Assembly (NCBI RefSeq): GCF_017893965.1
Contig: NZ_CP054142.1
Coordinates: forward strand, 1,116,001-1,180,000
DNA from: Treponema parvum
Lineage (GTDB): Bacteria; Spirochaetota; Spirochaetia; Treponematales; Treponemataceae
DNA: 64,000 nucleotides
Reading direction: 5' to 3'
This document shows positions 38,739-45,605 of the stretch, one piece after another. Made by a program: the position numbers and the translations under genes. Position 1 is the first letter of the stretch, and each line of letters starts with the position of its first letter. A model generated the notes under the pieces. It was not told the origin of the DNA, made no database searches, and saw nothing but the letters and a program-made list of their open reading frames with translations.

Positions 38739-40262
38739 ATGAAAAAGTTGACGGTTTTACTGTTGGTTCTGTTGTCGTTCGGTAATTATGTGTTTGCATC
38801 CGGCGGCAAAGAAGCGCAAGGCAATGTGGAAAATACTGCCATTCAATCGGGAACACAGGCAAAAGAAGAGAAAAGCCCTGTTTTAACCTTTATGACGACC
38901 AAGACAACGGTTGATATGTCGAAAGAACAGCCTTATAAGCTTTATAAACAAGTAACAGGCTATGATATAAAGTGGGAGTCCTTGGCAAGTTCGGAACAGC
39001 TTATGTTACTGATCGCCGCCGGTGAAAAAAAGGATATGATTACCGTAACGGATGATCAGCTTTCACGCGTTATTGCCGAAGGCGCCGCCATGGATATAAC
39101 CGATCTGATAAATAAATACGGTCCTGATATAAAGAAAGCCATTCCTACTTTATTTACTTCTACGACTGTGAACGGCAGAATATACGCCATTCCCAGCGTA
39201 AAAGCCGCTCAGGGCTTTTCAAGGTATAATATTCTTTCTCGTATGGATCTTATGAACAAGATGGGAGTATCGGAGCCTAAGAATATAGACGAGTTTTACG
39301 GACTTTTAAAAAGAATTCAAAAGGATTATCCCGACATGATTCCGCTTGGAATGGATAACGAGCCCATGGAAAGTCATCTCGTAGCAAATATCACAAGCGG
39401 TTTCGGATTTCGCGGAGAGTGGATGGAAAATGCTTCCAAAACGGCGCTTGTTCCGTATTTTAAGGCTTCGGGATTCAGAGATTATGTAGAGTTTATGGCT
39501 AAACTGTATAGCGAAGGATTGATAGACCAGGATTTTCCGGCGTTAACCCGAAGAGATAAATTTACGAAATTCTCTGCAGGAAAAACCTTTATGCTAAATG
39601 ATTCATGGGACGGTTGCAGAACCTATGTGCAGACTTTGAGAGAAGCCGTGCCTGATTCTCTTGTAGAACCTATTGCGTGGTTAAAAGATAAAAATGGCAT
39701 AGCTCACGCAGAAATCCCGACCGGTGCGGATTACTTTGCAGTAATTCCCGTTACATCCGAACATCCTGTTGAAACCATAAAAGCGATTAATGAAATTCTG
39801 AAAAAGGAAAATCAGATTTTCCTGGCTGCCGGCGAAGAAGGGGTTCATTGGAAACGCAATACGGAAAACGGCGGGTATACGCCCATTCAGCCTAAATTTA
39901 ATGACGACAAATTGAACGCGCATCTTTTCTTTACGTCTTTGCGCAGCGAAGTTGACTATAATTTAATCTGGCAGGCAAGGCTTTATAAGAGCGCCGATAT
40001 GTACAGAATAGCTACTCACACGAGAGCTCTCACTAAGGCTTGTGAGGATGAAGCGTATAATCCTACGGCAATGGCGCCTGCAGTTACGGTGATAGATAAT
40101 TATGTCGCTTTACAGTCTTATATGAAAGACGGCGTGATTCAGATTATTACGGGAAAACGCCCGTTAAAATATCTTGATAATCTTATCGGGTACTGGAATT
40201 CAAACGGCGGTGAAAAAGTCGAAAAATTCTATTCGGACTTTTACCGAGGAAAAAAGCATTAA
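38739..40262 (+). CDS. extracellular solute-binding protein, LplA-type (family 1)
   Basis: A 507-aa periplasmic binding protein of a carbohydrate ABC importer. Its signal peptide (MKKLTVLLLVLLSFGNYVFA) is followed by SGGKEAQG, the same ending as the window's other binding protein. LplA-like features are a long body, VTDDQLSRVIAEGAAMDITDLINKYGPDI, YAIPSVKAAQGFSRYNILSRMDLMNKMG and ALTKACEDEAYNPTAMAPAV near the end. The ATG at 38739 has AAGGAGGA 8 nt upstream; the ATG at 38715 lies before that site. Oligosaccharide ligands (polygalacturonan or rhamnan fragments) are known for relatives, but the ligand here is unknown. Confidence 0.9.
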   Translation: MKKLTVLLLVLLSFGNYVFASGGKEAQGNVENTAIQSGTQAKEEKSPVLTFMTTKTTVDMSKEQPYKLYKQVTGYDIKWESLASSEQLMLLIAAGEKKDMITVTDDQLSRVIAEGAAMDITDLINKYGPDIKKAIPTLFTSTTVNGRIYAIPSVKAAQGFSRYNILSRMDLMNKMGVSEPKNIDEFYGLLKRIQKDYPDMIPLGMDNEPMESHLVANITSGFGFRGEWMENASKTALVPYFKASGFRDYVEFMAKLYSEGLIDQDFPALTRRDKFTKFSAGKTFMLNDSWDGCRTYVQTLREAVPDSLVEPIAWLKDKNGIAHAEIPTGADYFAVIPVTSEHPVETIKAINEILKKENQIFLAAGEEGVHWKRNTENGGYTPIQPKFNDDKLNAHLFFTSLRSEVDYNLIWQARLYKSADMYRIATHTRALTKACEDEAYNPTAMAPAVTVIDNYVALQSYMKDGVIQIITGKRPLKYLDNLIGYWNSNGGEKVEKFYSDFYRGKKH

Positions 40263-40272
40263 TTTTTTTTCT

Positions 40273-40300
40273 ACGCAAGGCGGTTGAGGTCGCCTTGCGT
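40273..40300 (+). promoter_or_regulatory. Stem-loop between binding-protein and permease genes
   Basis: Perfect 10-bp stem ACGCAAGGCG (40273-40282) with CGCCTTGCGT (40291-40300), loop of 8 nt, no T-run. It is equivalent in position to the stem at 8786-8811. Confidence 0.6.
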
Positions 40301-40329
40301 GTTGCAAGTTGGAGAGAGGATAATTTTAG

Positions 40330-41262
40330 ATGAACCATTCTTTAAGTCCTGTACGGAAGCGATCCGTTGCCGGAAGTTATATAAGAGAATATTGGCAGTT
40401 ATACGTCTTTTTAATTCCCGGACTTTTGTTTCTATTTGTTTTTAAAATTCTGCCGTTTAGAAATATCATGATTGCTTTTAAGCAATTTAAACCGCTGCTT
40501 GGAATTGCCGCCAGTCCGAATGTGGGATTAAAACACTTTAAAACTCTTTTTTCGGATCCGGAAGTTTTAAGAGTTATCTTGAATACGCTTGAAATAAATT
40601 TTTTAATGCTTTTGTTTGTCACGCCGACTTCAATGTTGCTGGCGCTCTTGATCAATGAAATTACAAAAAAATGGCTTCAGCGAACGGTTCAAACCATAAT
40701 ATATATTCCCCATTTTTTTACTTGGGTAGTTATTTTTTCCGTATTCTATATTGTGTTTGCATCGGACGGCCTTGTTAACCACATAGTTAAGGCATTGGGA
40801 GGCAACAATATTTTATTCTTTATAAACGGAAACTGGTTCCGCTTTGTTCTTGTTGTGTCGGGAATGTGGAGCCGCGTCGGATGGGGAACCATTGTTTATC
40901 TTGCCGCCCTGACTCAGATTGATCAAAATCTGTTTGACGCCGCAATAGTGGACGGGGCCGGAAAATTCCGTCAGATAGTTCATATTTCATTGCCGGCTCT
41001 TTTACCCGTATTCGTTTTGATGGTTACAATAAAATTGGGTTCTATTATGACGGACGGAATCGGACAAATATTGGTTTTTTACAATCCGGCAGTTTATGAT
41101 TCCGCCGATATTATCGGAACATACGTGTATCGTATCGGACTAGGCAGAGCCAATTTCAGCTATGCAACTGCGGTGGGACTGTTTGAGTCTCTCGTAGGTT
41201 TTATTATGGTACTTATTTCAAATGTTCTCAGCAAAAAAGTTACCGGAAAAAATGTTTGGTAG
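40330..41262 (+). CDS. carbohydrate ABC transporter permease, LplB type
   Basis: A 310-aa inner-membrane subunit of the MalF/LplB group with six hydrophobic helices. The cytoplasmic EAA loop (FDAAIVDGAGKFRQIVHISLPALLPV) contacts the ATPase. No ATPase gene is in this operon, so a shared MsmX-like ATPase elsewhere is expected, as is usual for LplABC-type systems. It is followed after 9 nt by its partner permease. Confidence 0.92.
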   Translation: MNHSLSPVRKRSVAGSYIREYWQLYVFLIPGLLFLFVFKILPFRNIMIAFKQFKPLLGIAASPNVGLKHFKTLFSDPEVLRVILNTLEINFLMLLFVTPTSMLLALLINEITKKWLQRTVQTIIYIPHFFTWVVIFSVFYIVFASDGLVNHIVKALGGNNILFFINGNWFRFVLVVSGMWSRVGWGTIVYLAALTQIDQNLFDAAIVDGAGKFRQIVHISLPALLPVFVLMVTIKLGSIMTDGIGQILVFYNPAVYDSADIIGTYVYRIGLGRANFSYATAVGLFESLVGFIMVLISNVLSKKVTGKNVW

Positions 41263-41271
41263 GCGGAATTT

Positions 41272-42141
41272 ATGAAAGAATCCAACGGTGAAAAAATATT
41301 TCATTTTGTAAACGATTTTATTATGATTTTGACGGCTTTGATCTGTCTGCTGCCGGTTGTTCATATATTCGCACGAGCTTTTTCCGGCGCTTCCGCAATC
41401 GGAACCGGAAAAGTTATATTTTGGCCGGTGCAGTTTCATGTTAAAGGTATTACCTATATTCTGGAATATACGGGGTTTTTACGTTCCCTTTTAAATAGCG
41501 TTATAATTACGATAATCGGGACTGTTTTTGCTCTGCTGTGTACAATATTAACGGCCTTTGCTCTCGCGCATGAGAAATTGAAAGGGCGAAACGTAATTAT
41601 ATACATATATGTTTTTTCCATGATATTTAATGCGGGCATTGTGCCTCACTATTTTCTGATAAAAAATCTTCATCTGTTGAATACCTTATGGTGTTTGATT
41701 TTGCCTTCCGTCGTGAGCCCTTATTATACATTTGTTCTAAAGCGCGGGTTTGAATCAGTTCCTTCCGCTCTTGAAGAGGCGGCGATGATCGACGGAGCTT
41801 CGTGGTTCACTATTTTAAGACTTGTAGTTCTGCCCGTAACTAAGGCACAGGTGGCCACTATTGTGGTTTTTTACAGCGTGCATTATTGGAATAAGTATTT
41901 TGACGCGATGGTCTATATAACGGATAATAATTTAAAGCCCATTACAATGTTTTTGTATGATATGGTAAAACATACCAATATCATAGACTTTTCCGGAGCT
42001 TACGGCAGTATGACAAATTTGAGTCAGGACGTGTTCAATGCGGCAACTGTCTTTTTAACTGTTATCCCGATTTTGGCCGTATATCCGTTTATGCAGAAGT
42101 ATTTTATAAAAGGAGCGGTTGCCGGAGCGGTAAAGGGATGA
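41272..42141 (+). CDS. carbohydrate ABC transporter permease, LplC/YtcP type
   Basis: A 289-aa MalG-like permease with six helices. The EAA loop ALEEAAMIDGASWFTILRLVVLPV and the C-terminal QKYFIKGAVAGAVKG are typical of LplC/YtcP. The stop overlaps the next start (ATGA), so the phosphoesterase is translated with it. Together with the preceding permease it forms the importer channel. Confidence 0.93.
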   Translation: MKESNGEKIFHFVNDFIMILTALICLLPVVHIFARAFSGASAIGTGKVIFWPVQFHVKGITYILEYTGFLRSLLNSVIITIIGTVFALLCTILTAFALAHEKLKGRNVIIYIYVFSMIFNAGIVPHYFLIKNLHLLNTLWCLILPSVVSPYYTFVLKRGFESVPSALEEAAMIDGASWFTILRLVVLPVTKAQVATIVVFYSVHYWNKYFDAMVYITDNNLKPITMFLYDMVKHTNIIDFSGAYGSMTNLSQDVFNAATVFLTVIPILAVYPFMQKYFIKGAVAGAVKG

Positions 42142-43874
42142 AAGACTTTTATTTGGATGAAGAATTTTGTTTTCATAACCGATTCGGCCGTAACGCGAAG
42201 GATTGCAAGTTATTAAAAAACGAAGGCTTGAAAATCGGAAAATCCGATTTTTCGGTTGCTTTTTGGATTAAAACGCAGCTTTGCGGCCTGTCTCATCATC
42301 CCCGCAGTTTTTTTTCGCTTTCGACGATGCTTTTACATTTTAATAAGACGGAAAAGGATTCGTTTTCAGGCTTCGACGAAATACCCGAACTTGGCGGCGT
42401 GATAATGTCTAATACTTCCTGTACTTTTGCGAACGAAAACGGGTTTTCATTTCTCGCGCTTCCTTACGAAGGTTGCTTTGTTGCAAGGTTTTGCGGGCAA
42501 GGAAGGGGCGGTTTTATGAAACCTCTTGACGATCGATGGCATTTTATTGCAGCCACTTTTGATCGCGACGATGCTTGTTCCTTGTATTGCGATGAAGAGC
42601 TTCTTTGTAAGTTTGATATAAAAAATAGCCGGGATACGGATGTGGATAGCGACGGCGTAGGCATAGGTTGTGATGCCGCCGGAGACTGGGGATTTCAAAA
42701 CGGGTTTTTGAAGAAAGTATTGATTACGGGACATGTTTTAACTCAAAAAGAGAGACAGGCGCTTTATTTCCCCGAAGCGATTGAACTTGAAAAGACGGCG
42801 ATTAATGACCGTATGGGGTTATGTGCAGAATATGGAAGCACGGAAAAAGCGAAGCGGCTTCTTAATTCCATGCTTTATAAAAACAGGGCGACTTATAAAA
42901 AGATTAAAGACGCACATGAGAGTATGATTTCTTCGGGAACTCCGCGGGTCGTCTTTGCGCTGCTCAGCGATGTGCACATACTTGATACAAAACCTGCGGC
43001 CGTTAAAATTTTTCGAAGCGCTATGGCCGATCTTCGCAGTTTTCCATTTAGATTGGACGGTCTGATCTGCGGCGGAGATTTTACACATGATTCAACTTCC
43101 GAGGCGATCGATTACGGATGGAATATTTTCAGAGAAGAGTTTTCCAAAACTTCAATACCGAAAGCGACCATATGCATAGGAAACCATGAACTATGGATGG
43201 GTAATAAAGGTTGCTATAAAACCGGAATGCCTTCTTGGCTGAAAAACATCAAACCCTATCGCGACGATGATTCTTTGTCTCCTGTTTATTATGAAAATCA
43301 AATGGCAGGTTTTAAATTTTTTGTTTTAAATTGCGACCCGCCTTCCGATAATAGGCTGACCCGCCATCAAACCCACCTTTCTAAAATGCAGTTGGATTGG
43401 CTTAACTGTAAAATGGAAGAATCGTATAAAAATAAAGAATTCGTTTTTGTAATGTTGCATCAGCCGTTTAGAAACACCTATCATCTTACGGGACGGGAAT
43501 ACGGCGATTGGGATGTAGGGAATGAAGACGGCGCTCTCAGAACAATATTATCGAAATACGATAATTTTCTTTATATATGCGGTCACATGCACCAGGCTTT
43601 TAATATAGCGCCTATTTTTATGGTTGACGATAAATTTCCGTCTTTGCAAATACCGGGACTGGACTACACTCCTAAGAATTTTTGTATGCCCGGAACCGGT
43701 TACATACTTTTTGTCTATGAAAATCTTTTAATTTTTAGAGCCCGCGATTATCTGAACGGACAATGGCTTACCGAATATGATAAAGCGATCAGACTTAAAG
43801 ACGGCTGGAGAGTCGACAAAGTTATGAATTCCTTAGAATCCGGGTTCAGCTATTATGAAACCGATAAATTTTAA
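42138..43874 (+). CDS. metallophosphoesterase with N-terminal LamG-like domain
   Basis: A 578-aa protein with two parts. Residues about 15-215 resemble a concanavalin/LamG sandwich (DFSVAFWIKT, DDRWHFIAATFDRDD, YCDEELLC, IGCDAAGDWGFQNGFLKKVLI). From about 270 comes a calcineurin-like phosphoesterase with the full metal set: SDVHILD, GGDFTHD, GNHE, MLHQP and GHMH. No signal peptide is seen, so it should act in the cytoplasm unless exported unusually. It is coupled to the sugar importer by a 4-nt overlap, and could cleave a phosphodiester-linked or glycerophosphoryl sugar brought in by it (inference). The LamG part is odd for a cytoplasmic enzyme. Confidence 0.85.
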   Translation: MKDFYLDEEFCFHNRFGRNAKDCKLLKNEGLKIGKSDFSVAFWIKTQLCGLSHHPRSFFSLSTMLLHFNKTEKDSFSGFDEIPELGGVIMSNTSCTFANENGFSFLALPYEGCFVARFCGQGRGGFMKPLDDRWHFIAATFDRDDACSLYCDEELLCKFDIKNSRDTDVDSDGVGIGCDAAGDWGFQNGFLKKVLITGHVLTQKERQALYFPEAIELEKTAINDRMGLCAEYGSTEKAKRLLNSMLYKNRATYKKIKDAHESMISSGTPRVVFALLSDVHILDTKPAAVKIFRSAMADLRSFPFRLDGLICGGDFTHDSTSEAIDYGWNIFREEFSKTSIPKATICIGNHELWMGNKGCYKTGMPSWLKNIKPYRDDDSLSPVYYENQMAGFKFFVLNCDPPSDNRLTRHQTHLSKMQLDWLNCKMEESYKNKEFVFVMLHQPFRNTYHLTGREYGDWDVGNEDGALRTILSKYDNFLYICGHMHQAFNIAPIFMVDDKFPSLQIPGLDYTPKNFCMPGTGYILFVYENLLIFRARDYLNGQWLTEYDKAIRLKDGWRVDKVMNSLESGFSYYETDKF

Positions 43875-43952
43875 AATTATAGTTTAATTCGACTTTCGCA
43901 ATATGAAGAAAATCCTGCGCAAAGGAAGTCCGGCACAAAAAATCCAGCCTGC

Positions 43953-43973
43953 AAAATCCGTCTCGGATTTTTC
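43953..43973. terminator. Bidirectional terminator between convergent genes
   Basis: AAAATCCG (43953-43960) with CGGATTTT (43964-43971), loop of 3 nt, T-run on the plus strand and A-run upstream. It serves the phosphoesterase gene and the HU-LysM gene. Confidence 0.7.
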
Positions 43974-43986
43974 GATTATGCAAAAT

Positions 43987-45072
43987 TCACGGGACGTAGT
44001 TTCTTTTTATAGCGAGCGCGTCGTTATAGTCCTCTAAAGAAACTTGCGCTTTATTTTCTTCAATGAATCCTGGAAACATTATTTCACCTGAAACTAGGAC
44101 GCGCACGGCTCTGAACTGTCTTATAGCGTTTTTAGGATTTTCCGGTTGGCTCTGCATTATCGTGTAATAGGCCTTGTAGGTTTGCATGTAGCATGCTTTG
44201 GCTTTTTCCTGTTCCGACACTATCATTTGTTCATCAGGAATAAAGATCATCGCATTGGCGCGGATTAGATCGGGATCTGGATTCAACTGTGCGTTTTTTG
44301 CATATATTAGCGGCCACGCATGGCGGTTTTCAAACTGCTCTTCGGCGATCTTGTAGTAGCAACTTCCTGCCGGGACCGTGTATTTTGAGTCGGTCAAAGG
44401 ATATGAATTTTGAGAAATTTCCGTGACGGGCGCCGTTTTTTCAGAAATAACGGAAGTCTGCTCCTGTTTTGTTTTAACGGGTTTGACTTCCGTCCTTTTC
44501 TTTACTCCGGAACCGAAGGAGCCGAGCAATTTAAAGAAAATAAAAAGAAGTACGGCCAATAAAAGAAAAATTATTCCGACTATCCAGGGAGTGCGGGATT
44601 TTTTGTTTTCTTCGTCATCATCAAAATCGTCGTCCTGTTCCTGAAAAGATTCGACGTCGCTTTGTGAATTTCCCCAAAGAGCGGCCGGCGGAACTTCGTT
44701 CTTAAAAAAAACGCTTTCGGCTTGAACCTTTTGCTTTTTTGAAAAATCATAGCCGCCCAGCGCTCTTGCTTTCAGATGTGCATATCTTGCATTTATACGG
44801 TCGGCCGCACTCTTGGAAGGAATAAACTTTACGCGCCAATGTGCAGGAACTTCAATTTCTTCATTTGTTCTGGGGTTTCTTTTTATTGAAGCTTCCACCC
44901 AAAGTTTTTTAAATGTTCCGAATTTATGAACTATAAATGCCGTATTTTCTTTTAAACAACGCCGCGCGATCGCAAAAAATTCATAAGAAAAGCGTTTGGC
45001 AAGTTCCGCTTCAATCCCCGTCTTTTTTTGTATGCGTAAGGCTAGGGCTGCGGGCGTAATAAAATCATTCAT
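43987..45072 (-). CDS. Membrane protein with N-terminal HU-like DNA-binding domain and C-terminal LysM
   Basis: A 361-aa protein. Residues 1-90 are an HU/IHF-like fold (ITPAALALRIQKKTGIEAELAKRFSYEFF, VHKFGTFKKLWV, RNPRTNEEIEVPAH with the HU arm proline region). An acidic linker (143-157) follows, then one transmembrane helix (162-184), a linker rich in Lys, Thr and Glu, and a LysM module at 230-281 (YTVPAGSCYYKIAEEQF...NPDLIRANAMIFIPD type). A helical tail ends the protein. There is no signal peptide, so the helix should place HU in the cytoplasm and LysM in the periplasm. It overlaps the upstream HU gene by 8 nt. Tethering of the nucleoid to peptidoglycan is the obvious hypothesis (inference). 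Confidence 0.85.
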   Translation of the reverse strand: MNDFITPAALALRIQKKTGIEAELAKRFSYEFFAIARRCLKENTAFIVHKFGTFKKLWVEASIKRNPRTNEEIEVPAHWRVKFIPSKSAADRINARYAHLKARALGGYDFSKKQKVQAESVFFKNEVPPAALWGNSQSDVESFQEQDDDFDDDEENKKSRTPWIVGIIFLLLAVLLFIFFKLLGSFGSGVKKRTEVKPVKTKQEQTSVISEKTAPVTEISQNSYPLTDSKYTVPAGSCYYKIAEEQFENRHAWPLIYAKNAQLNPDPDLIRANAMIFIPDEQMIVSEQEKAKACYMQTYKAYYTIMQSQPENPKNAIRQFRAVRVLVSGEIMFPGFIEENKAQVSLEDYNDALAIKRNYVP

Positions 45073-45340
45073 TTATTTCCTTCTTGAATACGGATGATAG
45101 CTTGAATTTTATCTTTATTTTTTTAGGATATTTCATTTTTTGATTTGAGGCCGGATTAAATCCGATCCGCTCCGCGACGTGCGAAGTCTTAAAAGAACCG
45201 AACCCCGTTTGCGAATAAGTTTTGCCTTCTGCGAGAACGCATAAAATTTCTTCCAAAAAGGCGTCCATCGTGAGCTTTGAGTCTTTTTTTGTTATTCCGA
45301 GTGATTGTGCAATCTCGGAGCATAGATCCTGCTTTGTCAT
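45065..45340 (-). CDS. HU family DNA-binding protein
   Basis: A 91-aa HU/IHF-type protein: TKQDLCSEIAQSLGITKKDSKLTMDAFLEEIL (helices 1-2), then GFGSFKTSHVAERIGFNPASNQKMKYP (beta-arm with the intercalating proline) and a C-terminal helix. It probably pairs, by homo- or heterodimer, with the HU domain of the next gene. There is no Shine-Dalgarno. A TATAAT (45348-45353, minus strand) ends 7 nt before the ATG, so translation may be leaderless. Confidence 0.9.
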   Translation of the reverse strand: MTKQDLCSEIAQSLGITKKDSKLTMDAFLEEILCVLAEGKTYSQTGFGSFKTSHVAERIGFNPASNQKMKYPKKIKIKFKLSSVFKKEINE

Positions 45341-45347
45341 TAAAAAA

Positions 45348-45366
45348 ATTATAACACAGTATTATA
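45348..45366 (-). promoter_or_regulatory. Promoter region of the HU gene, two TATAAT boxes
   Basis: On the minus strand TATAAT occurs at 45353-45348 and 45366-45361. The nearer box is 7 nt from the ATG. The -35 sequences are weak (TTTAAA at 17 nt for the nearer box). Confidence 0.5.
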
Positions 45367-45534
45367 CTTTTTTAAAGTGTACTGTTATTTTCTGCCATTT
45401 TCTCATAAATGCACTCATTAAATCGGACGGCGGTCGAAAACTGCCAAAAGCAAACGAAGTTCACGCCGAAAGCATAACGCTGTTAGTTCCTATAAATTCA
45501 ATACTCGAACAAAGTATCAATTTTTGAAGCTGTT

Positions 45535-45580
45535 TAATTCGTGCGCTCTTTGGCACAGTTATAAATGAGTTTTCAAAACC
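45535..45580. repeat. Dispersed intergenic repeat, copy 2
   Basis: The minus strand reads GTTTTGAAAACTCATTTATAACTGTGCCAAAGAGCGCACGAATT (in two parts: 45580-45562 and 45561-45536). It closely matches the plus strand at 7655-7695 within the hairpin leader. A third, shorter copy of the GTGCGC hairpin is at 63969-63984. Confidence 0.6.
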
Positions 45581-45598
45581 CGATATTTGACCTATACT
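45570..45598 (+). promoter_or_regulatory. Promoter of the surface-protein gene, leaderless arrangement
   Basis: TTTTCA (45570-45575), 17 nt, TATACT (45593-45598), 7 nt, ATG (45606). No Shine-Dalgarno. The -35 lies inside the dispersed repeat. Confidence 0.5.
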
Positions 45599-45605
45599 GT
45601 TCGAT

